Assembly: GCA_944386385.1 (NCBI GenBank)
Contig: CALXAV010000001.1
Span: forward strand, 112,910-174,591
Direction: 5' to 3'
DNA length: 61,682 bases
From: an uncultured Clostridia bacterium
GTDB lineage: Bacteria > Bacillota > Clostridia > TANB77 > CAG-508
Shown here: positions 25,819-34,576 of the stretch, piece after piece
How positions within the stretch are numbered: position 1 is the stretch's first letter
Layout: every line of letters begins with the position of its first letter
Program-made: the position numbers and the translations under genes
Notes under the pieces: model-generated
Told to the model about the DNA's origin: nothing
The model's input: the letters and a program-made list of their open reading frames with translations, nothing else
Database searches by the model: none

Positions 25819-26380
25819 TTTTATCCTCTCCTTTTTTCTTATTTAAGATATATATTATATTTATAATATGTATCATTTTTATCTCAAATATACCTGAAAA
25901 TTCTATATTAACCAGATTTTTATTTAAAAATAATGGTTTTATATTAAATTTTTGATTTTTATAATCTATAACTCTATTTCTTAATATAAATGAAACTAAA
26001 TTACTAAGCAGTGGAATAATAAATGCTGTAATACTCGCGTTTTCTGTTCCTATTTCTATTTTTAAATTGAATTTTCTTATTATAAATTTACTTTTCCTAG
26101 AAACTTCTTTTATTTCCTTTATACTTATATCTTTTTCTAGTTTCTTAATATCTACTTTTTCTAATTTTTCTTTAAGCTTTAATTTTTTTATTTTCTCATC
26201 CGTTATCTTTATTTTTATTATTGGAATCTTTTTTAAAATACATAATTTAAAACTTATTAAATAGTCTTTGTTTACATGTTTTGGCAAAGAAGATATAAAC
26301 TTAAAGTTTTCTACTTCAACTCTTATTTTTGAAAATACTAATAATAAAAATATTGTTATTACTAAAAAAAGAAAAACCAA
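25772..26380 (-). CDS. DUF2953 domain membrane protein
   Basis: A 202-residue protein with an N-terminal membrane helix (MVFLFLVITIFLLLVFS), then a basic soluble part with the DUF2953 pattern of beta strands ending in GIFEIKMIHIINIIYIL. Its 3' end overlaps the start of ytfJ. DUF2953 genes almost always neighbour ytfJ in spore formers, so a sporulation role is likely, but no activity is known. Confidence 0.82.
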   Translation of the reverse strand: MVFLFLVITIFLLLVFSKIRVEVENFKFISSLPKHVNKDYLISFKLCILKKIPIIKIKITDEKIKKLKLKEKLEKVDIKKLEKDISIKEIKEVSRKSKFIIRKFNLKIEIGTENASITAFIIPLLSNLVSFILRNRVIDYKNQKFNIKPLFLNKNLVNIEFSGIFEIKMIHIINIIYILNKKKGEDKNERTSNRRSYAYSYE

Positions 26381-26454
26381 TATATTTCCCTCCTTCTTAG
26401 AGGATTTATATTAGTTTTTCCAAAAATTTCTTTTTTAAACATATTTCATTAAAT

Positions 26455-27219
26455 TTATTTATCATTTACAGCTTTTTTATTTGATTTTTTTACTAAGATA
26501 TCTCCAAATAATTCTTCTTGGTCTGTTTTCACTTTACTTCTTCTTGATAATTCCAATAATCCTGAGAAAGCTGTCACAACTTCTTGTTTATTATGTTTCT
26601 TTAAAGAAAATAATTTATTAAATATAAAGCTTTTTTGTTTTACCAATACTTTAAACATCTGTCTTACCTTACTTGCAACTGTGTAATTATCAGTAATTGC
26701 TATTTTTTCAATATTTTTAGCATTTTGATTTATTTTCTGTTCATTTTTTTCTATTACATTCTTATAAATATCTGGTATAACATCTTTATCATAATCTTTT
26801 TCTATCTTTTGTTTTGGAAGTTCTATTTCTTCTGGTAGTTTATAATATCTATTTGAATATTCTAAATAATTTTGCTTTAAAACCTTACTTATTTCTTTAA
26901 ACTTCTTATATTCTATAATTCTTCTGATCAATTCTTCTTCTGTTATCTCTTCTTCTTCCTCTTCTTGTTTTGGAAGTAAATTTTTAGATTTTAAATATAA
27001 TAATGTAGATGCCATGACTAGAAATTCACTTGCTATTTCTAAATTTAGTTTTTCTTGTTCTTTTAAATAATCTATATATTGGTCTGTTATTTGACTTAAA
27101 TTTATGTCATAAATGTTCATTTTATTTTTATCTATTAAATGACATAATAAATCTAAAGGACCTTCAAAATTATCTATTTTAATTGCATATTTTTGTGTTT
27201 CTAAAGTTAGAATTGCCAT
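26455..27219 (-). CDS. scpA: Segregation and condensation protein A
   Basis: A 254-residue kleisin. The N-terminal domain has DNFEGPLDLLCHLIDKNKMNIYDINLSQITDQYIDYL, followed by LASEFLVMASTLLYLKS and KKLLPKQEEEEEE-type acidic stretches, then a C-terminal winged-helix part (about residues 190-245). ScpA bridges the heads of SMC and, with ScpB, organises and segregates the chromosome. scpB is not beside it in this window. It lies 3 nt downstream of recX. Confidence 0.93.
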   Translation of the reverse strand: MAILTLETQKYAIKIDNFEGPLDLLCHLIDKNKMNIYDINLSQITDQYIDYLKEQEKLNLEIASEFLVMASTLLYLKSKNLLPKQEEEEEEITEEELIRRIIEYKKFKEISKVLKQNYLEYSNRYYKLPEEIELPKQKIEKDYDKDVIPDIYKNVIEKNEQKINQNAKNIEKIAITDNYTVASKVRQMFKVLVKQKSFIFNKLFSLKKHNKQEVVTAFSGLLELSRRSKVKTDQEELFGDILVKKSNKKAVNDK

Positions 27220-27222
27220 TAT

Positions 27223-27666
27223 TTATTCCTCCATTGCTCTATTTATGTTCTCTTGTTTATAACCTTTTTTTAATAAAAATTGTTTTATTTCATCTTTTTC
27301 CATAGAAGTAGATTTTTTATAAATAATATTCTCCGCTGACTTTGTCTCATAATCTTCTAATTCTTCCTTATTTTCATAAATATAATCTTCCACATCATTT
27401 TTACTTAATCCTTTGGCTAATAATTTATATTTCATTTCTCTTATTGATAAATTTTTTAAAGCCATAAAATTATTTACAGTTTTTCTTATATATTCTTTAT
27501 CGTTTATATATCCTGCTTCTTTTAAATATTCTATAATATCGTCTAACATGTTTTCTTCTATAGTCTTCCCAAATTTAGTTCTTATCTCATGTTCAGTTCT
27601 TTTTTTATATAATATATATCTTAATACTCTTGTTTTTTCTCTATCAAATTCTTCTACTGTATACAT
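27223..27666 (-). CDS. recX: Regulatory protein RecX
   Basis: A 147-residue protein made of three-helix RecX repeats, with YILYKKRTEHEIRTKF, YLKEAGYINDKEYI, NLSIREMKYKLLAKGLSKNDVEDYI and QFLLKKGYKQENINRAM. RecX binds RecA filaments and inhibits or shapes recombination. Here it is separated from recA (31751) and grouped with scpA. Confidence 0.88.
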   Translation of the reverse strand: MYTVEEFDREKTRVLRYILYKKRTEHEIRTKFGKTIEENMLDDIIEYLKEAGYINDKEYIRKTVNNFMALKNLSIREMKYKLLAKGLSKNDVEDYIYENKEELEDYETKSAENIIYKKSTSMEKDEIKQFLLKKGYKQENINRAMEE

Positions 27667-27677
27667 ATTTTTCCTTT

Positions 27678-28520
27678 CTACATTTTAATAAATTTATTTA
27701 TTGCCTCTGCAAAACCTCCATCTTTTGCAGATCTTTTTGTTACATAGGAAGCCTTTTGGGCTACATCTTCATAACCTCCTCCTATTGCAACACCAATTTT
27801 TGCATTCTCTATCATAGCTATATCATTTATATTATCTCCTATTGCCATTACTTCTTCTTTTTGTATGTTCAATTCTTCACATAATTGTTTTAAAGAAGTA
27901 TACTTAGTTGTATTTCTAGGAACTATATCCAAATATCCATATTCTCTATCTATTGTTTTATCCATGTATCCATTATATTTACATATTCTAGTAATTGTTA
28001 AATTTCCCTCTTGTGATATTTTTTGTTCTATATCACTCAAATTCTTTTCTCCTGATATTATTAATTTTAATACACTTATTTTTTTATCTTTTATGAATTT
28101 TTCTATATCTTTAACCACATCAAAATCTATTTCTTCTTTATATAACATATAATTTCTGTAAGCCATATATCTTAAACTTTCTTCTGCTACTATTCCTTTA
28201 TCTGTATAAATATGTATATGTAGACTATTTTTTCTAGCAATTTCAATACATGTTTCTATTTCTTTTTCGCCTAAAACATTTCTTTTAATTTCTTTTCCTG
28301 TCCTAAAATCAATTATTTGTGTACCATTACCAAATATTCCATAGTCAGCTTTTATTTTTTTACAAATATCTTTCATTAAAAGATAGGTTTTTCCTGTGCA
28401 TATTACAAAAATTATATTTGTTTTATTTAGATTCTTTATTGTTTCTATATTTTGGGGTGATATTTTATTATCGTTATATATTATAGTTCCATCAATGTCA
28501 CTTGCTACTAATTTTATCAT
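27678..28520 (-). CDS. Cof-type HAD-superfamily phosphatase
   Basis: A 280-residue protein with the four HAD motifs: DIDGTI near residue 8 (nucleophile Asp), ICTGKT near residue 41 (motif II), a Lys in the cap region, and GDNINDIAMIENA near residue 229 (motif IV). The large C2B cap between motifs II and III marks the Cof/YidA group, which dephosphorylates sugar phosphates and related metabolites. It lies upstream of recX in the same direction. Confidence 0.9.
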   Translation of the reverse strand: MIKLVASDIDGTIIYNDNKISPQNIETIKNLNKTNIIFVICTGKTYLLMKDICKKIKADYGIFGNGTQIIDFRTGKEIKRNVLGEKEIETCIEIARKNSLHIHIYTDKGIVAEESLRYMAYRNYMLYKEEIDFDVVKDIEKFIKDKKISVLKLIISGEKNLSDIEQKISQEGNLTITRICKYNGYMDKTIDREYGYLDIVPRNTTKYTSLKQLCEELNIQKEEVMAIGDNINDIAMIENAKIGVAIGGGYEDVAQKASYVTKRSAKDGGFAEAINKFIKM

Positions 28521-28614
28521 AACGTCCTCTTTTACTTAACTATTTTTTATTATTTTACTATAACTCACCTAAAATATCAAGAAAATAAAAAAGAAAAAAT
28601 TTTCAAAAAAACTA

Positions 28615-28643
28615 TTACACGAAATAAAAAAACATGATAAAAT
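28615..28643 (+). promoter_or_regulatory. Candidate promoter of the DUF2798 gene
   Basis: TTACAC, 17 bp, TAAAAT. A weak -35. Confidence 0.4.
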
Positions 28644-28658
28644 AAATAGTGGTAACTT

Positions 28659-28678
28659 AATAAACTGCAGAGTTTATT
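28659..28678 (+). promoter_or_regulatory. Operator-like inverted repeat
   Basis: AATAAACT-GCAG-AGTTTATT, perfect 8-bp arms, just downstream of the likely transcription start and 35 nt before the DUF2798 start codon. Confidence 0.5.
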
Positions 28679-28712
28679 TATGAAAAAATATAGAATGAAA
28701 GGAGGAATTTAT

Positions 28713-29213
28713 ATGCCAACAAATAAAAAAGAAGGTATCGTATTTGGTATTTGTATGTGTATGATTATGGTATTTTTTATGGGACTTCTAAACATTTCTA
28801 TTCACTTAGGAGGTTTTAATTTAAGCTCTATTAGAACTGCCATAGTTGCTTTTCCAGTAACATTAATTATTGCATATCTTTTGGAAACATTTATTGTGGG
28901 AAAAATTAATCATATCTTACTTGGAAAATTTGTTAAAGAAACTGATAGTAAAAATTCATATATACTATTTAACTGTTTCTTTATTGTTACAATGATGTCT
29001 CTTGTTATGACTATAATTGGTGGTCTTCTTGGTGGAGATAATTTACACACAATTTTTATAGAATTCTTTATTAGATGGCCAAGAAACTTCTGTGCTGCGT
29101 TTTTCTTAAATATTTTAGTTGCAGGACCAGTTAGTAGATTTATTCTTAGACTTATTCAAAATCATTCTCAAGAAGTACCAGTTACAGAAACTGTAAATGA
29201 AAAAGAAATATAA
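28713..29213 (+). CDS. DUF2798 family membrane protein
   Basis: The ATG at 28713 is used, 7 nt after AAAGGAGG; a frame start at 28680 lies before that site. The 166-residue product has four membrane helices, in two pairs (starting near residues 8, 40, 83 and 125), with the PRNF-type signature in IRWPRNFCAAFFLN. The family has no known biochemical role. A palindrome lies in its leader, so it is probably repressor-controlled. Confidence 0.8.
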   Translation: MPTNKKEGIVFGICMCMIMVFFMGLLNISIHLGGFNLSSIRTAIVAFPVTLIIAYLLETFIVGKINHILLGKFVKETDSKNSYILFNCFFIVTMMSLVMTIIGGLLGGDNLHTIFIEFFIRWPRNFCAAFFLNILVAGPVSRFILRLIQNHSQEVPVTETVNEKEI

Positions 29214-29215
29214 AC

Positions 29216-29252
29216 AAAAATACACTTATATCATTTTAATAAGTGTATTTTT
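29216..29252 (+). terminator. Terminator of the DUF2798 gene
   Basis: A 12-14 bp stem (AATACACTTAT / ATAAGTGTATT) ending in a T-run. Confidence 0.9.
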
Positions 29253-29320
29253 CTTTTATCTATTCTTCTACAACTGTAACATTACTTCCATCTTCTCTTA
29301 TTTAGTAAAAAAATTTAAAA

Positions 29321-29345
29321 GATAGAGAAACAAAATTTCTCTATC
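29321..29345 (-). terminator. Terminator of pilin-like gene 2
   Basis: GATAGAGAAA / TTTCTCTATC, a perfect 10-bp stem, followed on the minus strand by TTTTAAATTTTTTT. Confidence 0.85.
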
Positions 29346-29438
29346 TCAATAAAAATAATAAAAAATTTACACACTAATCTTGACAAGCTCATTCTAAGAT
29401 TGGCCATTTTGTTGTTTTCCATCAATTATGTCCGGATA

Positions 29439-30642
29439 TCAGTAATAAGCAATGTCATATAATCCACTTTCGTTTTGTTCAACTTCGATATCAGATGGTA
29501 GAACCACTATTGGGCGGATACCAAACGAACCTCTCTCTTCGTAGTCATAGCCAGTGCTAGCATACCCATCGCACAAGTAGTAGTCGTTCGCGCTTACTCC
29601 ACTGCGTCCTACACCAGCTACAAAGAATTGTGCGAAGCTGGAGTCCACAATGACCGAACGAGAAGCGACCAAATATTCATCAAATGCTGTATCTTCTGAA
29701 TTTTCTCCCCATATATATTGAACTTTATCAGAATTCTTTATAAAATCTGTTGCATCTGGATAATCTCCTCCAGTTCCTGAATAATAATATACCAATTCTC
29801 CAGTATCCATATTATAATAGTAGCCATACCAGTTATTATCAAAAGAAGCTGTATTATTACTTGATGGTTTTTGCCAATAATCATTTGATTCTGCATCTAA
29901 ACTTGGAAAATAATAATTAACTTGTTTACCTGCATAATTTTGTACTGTTCCAAATGTATAAGTATCAAAATTTAATTTGCTTACATCAAAACCTGATACA
30001 TAATTTATATCATTCATCGTTATACTTCTTGAAGTTACTTCTTTTCCTTGTATTGTTGTTCCATATCCTGAACAAGCAACATTTAGGTCATTTTCATAAT
30101 TTAACCAATTTTCAGCACCCCCATAAAGTTCATACGCATTATCTATTGGCTTTGCTGTTGTTAAAAGTATATTTCCATTTGTGTCTTTTCCAAAAATAAT
30201 CCAATCACTTTGTCCATTTGCAGAATATGTTACATTTTGCCCTATCATATCATCAGTATATACACTTCCTATTGTTAATCCAAAATCTATCGGTTTTCCT
30301 TCTACTATTGTTACGCTTCCTGTTCTTTTTACTTCTGCAACTTCATCCTTTGTTAATAATCCTTGTTCTTCTAAATCTGCTAATAATTCATCTAAACTTT
30401 GTGCATCATCACCGCCTGTTCCTTTATCTAAAGCTTGAGTATTCTTCCACAAATCTTTTGCCTCTTCTACTGCTCCTGACCTTGTTTCATCTCTTGCATT
30501 TTGTGCCTGAGTTAGTATTCCGTTTTCTCCTGTTAGCATTGCAATGCTTACTCCGTGCTAAAATAAGCAAAACTATTATAGTTATCACTAATGCTATAAG
30601 TGTAATTCCTCGTTCTTTTATTTTTAATGTTTTTTCTTTCAT
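29439..30642 (-). CDS. Pilin-like secreted protein with C-type-lectin-like variable domain (copy 2), needs a +1 shift at CGG
   Basis: The ATG at 30642 follows AATAGGAGGAAAATT. The frame encodes MKEKTLKIKERGITLIALV and the rest of a prepilin-type signal helix, then reaches CGG at 30553-30555 (codon 30). A +1 shift restores LAGVSIAMLTGENG and the remaining about 365 residues; without it the zero frame is nonsense. The extracellular part ends in a domain with YLVASRSV, FFVAGVGRSGV and FGIRPIVVLPSD, the pattern of lectin-fold targets diversified by retroelements. The stretch at about 29514-29669 is clearly GC-richer than its surroundings. It shares its promoter type with copy 1 and ends in its own terminator. 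Confidence 0.82.
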
Positions 30643-30922
30643 TTTAATTTTCCTCCTATTTTTTTATATTTAAAATTTAATAACAAAACGCAAAAAAGAC
30701 AGCAGTAAAACCTATTTTTTTAGGTCTCATCACTATCTTCTCATCTATATTTATTCTATTATTATTTACTAATAACCTACTTATATATATATATATACAG
30801 CTCAAGACTTTCAAGTGCTCTAGTCATCTGCTTTTTCTCCTTCTCTTTTGTTATTATTTCTTATTTTTGTTTTATTATTCTTATGTTATTATGAATATAT
30901 TTTATACAAAAATATATTACTT
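30643..30922 (-). other. Long leader of pilin-like gene 2
   Basis: About 250 nt separate the promoter from the start codon. The leader contains a 16-codon open frame with a ribosome site (30777-30827) and a small hairpin (30710-30725) followed by TTTT. Leader-mediated control is possible; I could not match a known riboswitch. Confidence 0.45.
30777..30827 (-). CDS. Possible 16-residue leader peptide
   Basis: AAGGAG 9 nt before an ATG opens a 16-codon frame (MTRALESLELYIYIYK) in the leader of pilin-like gene 2. Codon content is unremarkable. It may be chance, but the ribosome site is good. Confidence 0.3.
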   Translation of the reverse strand: MTRALESLELYIYIYK

Positions 30923-30928
30923 GTAAAT
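30899..30928 (-). promoter_or_regulatory. Promoter of pilin-like gene 2 (shared type)
   Basis: GTATTTACAA with TTTACA (30923-30928) and an A-rich -10 (TATAAAAA) on the minus strand; the block aligns with 15655-15690 upstream of copy 1. Confidence 0.65.
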
Positions 30929-30997
30929 ACCTTGTATCAAAATTTCAAATTTTTTCAAAAGTGGTTGTCGCAAAATTTGCAACAACCACTAAACATG

Positions 30998-31405
30998 CTA
31001 TAAAATCCTTTTTATTTTTAGATATTCTTTTAACGCTGCTTGTAATACTTTTGAAAAATTTACATTTTGCTCTTCTGCTAATTTATTTAACCATTGTGGA
31101 ATTGTAAGTGTTTTCTTTACTGATTGTTCTTCCATCTCACTTCTAACTAAAGGCATCCATACACTTACATTTACTGTTTTTTCATTTTCACTGCATTTAA
31201 TTTTTTCTAATGGTGTAGCTTCTGGTATTTCTATTCCTTCTTCTTCTCTATTATATAATGTTAATTCTAATACCTCTTTTGCATTCTTTAATGCTTCTTT
31301 TGTTGTGCTAGCACAAGAAATAGCTTCATCTATATCTGGAAATCTAATATTAATTCCATCTTTTGCATATTCAAAAATAGCTGTAAATTCATAACTTTCT
31401 TTCAT
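30998..31405 (-). CDS. hicB: HicB-type antitoxin
   Basis: I start at the ATG at 31405, 5 nt after AGGAGA, for 135 residues. Residues 5-60 form the partially degraded RNase-H-like HicB fold (FTAIFEYAKDGINIRFPDI, TTKEALKNAKEVLELTL). The C-terminal about 50 residues (LTIPQWLNKLAEEQNVNFSK) form a ribbon-helix-helix-like DNA-binding part. HicB neutralises the HicA RNase and represses the operon. It follows hicA by only 11 nt. Confidence 0.92.
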   Translation of the reverse strand: MKESYEFTAIFEYAKDGINIRFPDIDEAISCASTTKEALKNAKEVLELTLYNREEEGIEIPEATPLEKIKCSENEKTVNVSVWMPLVRSEMEEQSVKKTLTIPQWLNKLAEEQNVNFSKVLQAALKEYLKIKRIL

Positions 31406-31416
31406 AACCATCTCTC

Positions 31417-31614
31417 CTAACTAAATTTTATTCCTGACTGTCTTTCTATGTTCTTTAACGTACCTTGTGGAATTGGGTTTTTACTTGTAGACACAGTCAC
31501 TACTTTTTCTTCTCCTTCTTTTGTAAATATATGATGGCTGCCTCTTGTTCTTTTTTCAATCCATCCATCTTTTTTTAATGTTTTTATTACTTTTTTTGGT
31601 GAATATCTTTTCAT
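31417..31614 (-). CDS. hicA: HicA-type mRNA interferase toxin
   Basis: I take the ATG at 31614 after AAGGAGG, giving 65 residues; the upstream frame start lies inside the promoter. The dsRBD-like HicA fold is clear: KVIKTLKKDGWIEKRTRGSHHIFTK with the catalytic His in GSHH, then IPQGTLKNIERQSGI. HicA cuts mRNA when free. It is transcribed from a promoter that contains a palindromic operator. Confidence 0.93.
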   Translation of the reverse strand: MKRYSPKKVIKTLKKDGWIEKRTRGSHHIFTKEGEEKVVTVSTSKNPIPQGTLKNIERQSGIKFS

Positions 31615-31635
31615 ATTATTTGCTTTCCTCCTTAT

Positions 31636-31665
31636 AATATAACACGTATAGATTGCACGTGTCAA
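31636..31665 (-). promoter_or_regulatory. hicAB promoter with operator
   Basis: TTGACA (31660-31665), 18 bp, TATATT (31636-31641) on the minus strand. ACACGT ... ACGTGT (31642-31662) is an inverted repeat filling the spacer, where HicB could block polymerase. Confidence 0.75.
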
Positions 31666-31687
31666 GTAAAAATCTAAAAAAAGACTA

Positions 31688-31722
31688 AATATAGATAAAT
31701 ATAAAATATATTTATCTATATT
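31688..31722 (-). terminator. recA terminator
   Basis: A perfect 16-bp AT-rich stem with a 3-nt loop, followed on the minus strand by CTTTTTTT. Confidence 0.75.
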
Positions 31723-31750
31723 AGCCCCTATATTTTAATCCCTTATTTAA

Positions 31751-32803
31751 TTATTCTTCGTCATCATCGTCTTCTTTGCTTGGTAGGTCTTCTCCTAAAC
31801 TTTGTTCAAAAGCTTTAGCAAAATTGTCTCTAACTTTACCTTCAATTTCATCCATAACATCTGGATTTTCTTTTAGATATTTTTTAACATTTTCTCTACC
31901 TTGACCAATTCTTTCACCATTATAACTAAACCAAGAACCAGCTTTGTCAACAATATCTAGGTTAACTGCCATGTCTAGAATATTTCCTTCCTTAGAAATA
32001 CCTTGTCCATAAACTATATCGAATTCTGCCTCTCTAAATGGTGGAGCAACTTTATTTTTAACTACTTTAACACGAACTCTATTTCCTTTTATTTCTCCAT
32101 CTTGTTTAATATTTTCTATTCTTCTTATATCCATTCTAACAGATGCGTAGAATTTTAAAGCACGTCCACCTGTTGTTGTTTCTGGATTTCCAAACATAAC
32201 TCCAATTTTTTCTCTTAATTGGTTTATAAATATTAAAACTGTTTTAGATTTATTAATAGCTCCTGCAAGTTTTCTTAATGCTTGAGACATAAGTCTTGCT
32301 TGAAGTCCCATATGAGAATCTCCCATATCTCCATCTATTTCAGCTTTTGGAACTAATGCTGCAACAGAGTCTACAACTACTACATCTAAAGCTCCACTTC
32401 TTATTAAACTTTCTGTAATTTCTAATGCTTGTTCACCTGTATCTGGTTGTGAAACGATTAAATCATCTATATCTACACCTAATTTTCTTGCATAAACTGG
32501 GTCTAAAGCATGTTCTGCATCGATAAATGCTGCTTCTCCTCCCATTTTTTGTGCTTCTGCAATTATATGTAATGCTAAAGTTGTTTTACCAGAAGATTCT
32601 GGTCCAAATATTTCTATAATTCTACCTCTTGGAACTCCACCTATACCTAATGCTATATCTAAGCTTAAAGCTCCAGTTGGTATTGCTTCTACTTCCATAG
32701 CTTTAAAATCTCCAAGTTTCATTACTGAACCTTTTCCAAATTGTTTTTCTATTTGGCTCATAGCCACCTCTAAAGCTTTTCTCTTTTCTGCGTTTTCTTC
32801 CAT
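31751..32803 (-). CDS. recA: Recombinase RecA
   Basis: A 350-residue RecA with Walker [14 protein letters not shown] (about residue 66), [19 protein letters not shown], the DNA-binding loops ([15 protein letters not shown] and [16 protein letters not shown]) and an acidic C-terminal tail (EDDDDEE). It forms filaments on single-stranded DNA, drives strand exchange and triggers LexA cleavage. AAGGAGG precedes the ATG. It is monocistronic; no obvious LexA box was found in the short upstream region. Confidence 0.98.
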   Translation of the reverse strand: MEENAEKRKALEVAMSQIEKQFGKGSVMKLGDFKAMEVEAIPTGALSLDIALGIGGVPRGRIIEIFGPESSGKTTLALHIIAEAQKMGGEAAFIDAEHALDPVYARKLGVDIDDLIVSQPDTGEQALEITESLIRSGALDVVVVDSVAALVPKAEIDGDMGDSHMGLQARLMSQALRKLAGAINKSKTVLIFINQLREKIGVMFGNPETTTGGRALKFYASVRMDIRRIENIKQDGEIKGNRVRVKVVKNKVAPPFREAEFDIVYGQGISKEGNILDMAVNLDIVDKAGSWFSYNGERIGQGRENVKKYLKENPDVMDEIEGKVRDNFAKAFEQSLGEDLPSKEDDDDEE

Positions 32804-32899
32804 TATTTTTCCTCCTTAATCTTATTGAACTTTTGTTTGATATTGTTATTATATACCAAATATTTGTTTTGTCAATAACTTTTTTAAATTTTTTTATTT

Positions 32900-34483
32900 T
32901 TATTTATACCAGCCTTCAATTCCATAGAATTGGTTAAACCATGTTGGTGTTATATCTCCTACTAGGCTTGAACTATAAGCAATTGTATATTTATTATTAT
33001 ACAAACTTATATAAGGCATATCTGTTTTATAAATCTCAGCTAATCTTTGGTAATCTTGTAACAATACATTTTCATCTGTTGTATTTTTTGTTTCATTTAA
33101 TAAATTTGTTACTTCTTCATTAGAATAATTTGCAATATTTCCTTCTCCGAAAAAAGTATCTAAATTAGGACTTGGTGATAATGTCATTGAACATAGAGCA
33201 ATATCATAATTTTTATTATTTATTGCTTCATTATATTGTTCATCATTAGCTTGTACTATATTTATTCTGATTCCTTGAGCTTCTAATTGAGACTCTATAT
33301 TTTGTGCAACAGCAACTTTTGTACTATCGCTTGCTCTTACTAACAAATTAAGTTCTATTCTTACTGTTCTCCTATTTTCTGTTTTTTGCCAAGAACCACT
33401 TCTATAAGTCCACCCTGCATCTGTTAATTCTTTATTTGCTTGCTCTCTATTATATCCACTACTTGTGTCTTGGTTTTGACCAAGCCAATTACCATAATCT
33501 AAAGGAAAGCTACTTGTAATACATTTACCATTTAATGTATTTGAATTGATATTATCTTTGTCTATAGAGTATGAAATTGCCTTTCTAACTTCTGGCCTGC
33601 TCAACAAATTATTAGACATATTTAATGCTAAAAATGTATGTTCTCTTCCTTTTATTTCTCTAGGAGTATAACCAATTGTTCCAATATAATCTTGAATATT
33701 TTCATTATCAGTTGCAATTAAATCTAATCCACCTACTTTAAAGCTATTATATAACTCACCAATAGAAGAATATAAATTAACAGTAATTGTTTCTAGCACA
33801 CTATCTTTTTCTTTGTTCCAATAACTATTATTTTTTGATAATGTTATATAAGAGCTTTGAACATCTGTTATTTTAAACATACCTGTTCCAACAGGAGAAC
33901 TATTTTTACTTGATGTTGCAAAATCCTCTCCTTGGTAATAAGTACTAGATAATATTGGAAATGTCAGATTATATTCAAAAAATGGAACATTACTATCTAA
34001 ATTTATTCTTACTGTATAGTCATCTATAATATCTACTCCCACTACATTTTGAACATTTGCAGAATAAATAGTATCTGAATCTTTTAACCTATCTATTGTA
34101 AATCTTACATCTTCTGCAGTAAAAGCTTGTCCGTCAGACCATCTAACATTTTCTCTTAATTTAATTAAATATGAATTACCATCTTTTGCCCATTCTGTTG
34201 CTAAACATGGCTCTGCTTTATAATCAGAAGTTAAATTCACTAATGGTTCATATATTAACTTAGTAATATTTTGAACATTTTTGTTTTTACTAAGAATAGG
34301 ATTTATTGTATCAAATCCTGCTATACCTAACTTTAATTCTTTTACTCTATCATCTTGGTTACTTGCAGTATACTCCTCTTCTTGTCTTTTTACTTCTTCA
34401 TCTTGTCTAATTATATATATCGCAACTCCCAAAATTAAAATTATAAATATTACAAAAACATATTTTATCCAATTTGATTTCAT
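32900..34483 (-). CDS. Peptide/oligopeptide-type ABC transporter substrate-binding protein (membrane-anchored)
   Basis: A 527-residue family-5 binding protein. The N-terminal helix (about residues 7-25) lacks a lipobox Cys, so it seems anchored by an uncleaved helix rather than a lipid. The SBP_bac_5 domain follows: LKLGIAGFDTINPILSKN, YEPLVNLT, LRENVRWSDGQAFTAEDVRFTIDRL, AISYSIDKDNI and a C-terminal GIEGWYK. No permease or ATPase genes are adjacent, so its transporter is elsewhere or it has another role. Confidence 0.88.
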   Translation of the reverse strand: MKSNWIKYVFVIFIILILGVAIYIIRQDEEVKRQEEEYTASNQDDRVKELKLGIAGFDTINPILSKNKNVQNITKLIYEPLVNLTSDYKAEPCLATEWAKDGNSYLIKLRENVRWSDGQAFTAEDVRFTIDRLKDSDTIYSANVQNVVGVDIIDDYTVRINLDSNVPFFEYNLTFPILSSTYYQGEDFATSSKNSSPVGTGMFKITDVQSSYITLSKNNSYWNKEKDSVLETITVNLYSSIGELYNSFKVGGLDLIATDNENIQDYIGTIGYTPREIKGREHTFLALNMSNNLLSRPEVRKAISYSIDKDNINSNTLNGKCITSSFPLDYGNWLGQNQDTSSGYNREQANKELTDAGWTYRSGSWQKTENRRTVRIELNLLVRASDSTKVAVAQNIESQLEAQGIRINIVQANDEQYNEAINNKNYDIALCSMTLSPSPNLDTFFGEGNIANYSNEEVTNLLNETKNTTDENVLLQDYQRLAEIYKTDMPYISLYNNKYTIAYSSSLVGDITPTWFNQFYGIEGWYK

Positions 34484-34576
34484 AATTCACCTCTGTACAT
34501 AAGTATAATACATTAATTTAATAAAAATTTCAAGTAATATTATAATTTGTGAAAATTTTTTCTTTTAAAAACAAAA

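Noticed and set aside
29253-29300. Remnant coding tail (DGSNVTVVEE) on the minus strand
   Set aside because: Only about a dozen codons with a stop just before them; too short to support as a gene fragment.
30643-30900. Cyclic-di-GMP riboswitch upstream of pilin-like gene 2
   Set aside because: Pilin genes often carry one, but I found none of the conserved GEMM core (CACGCA/GCAAAGCC) in the leader.
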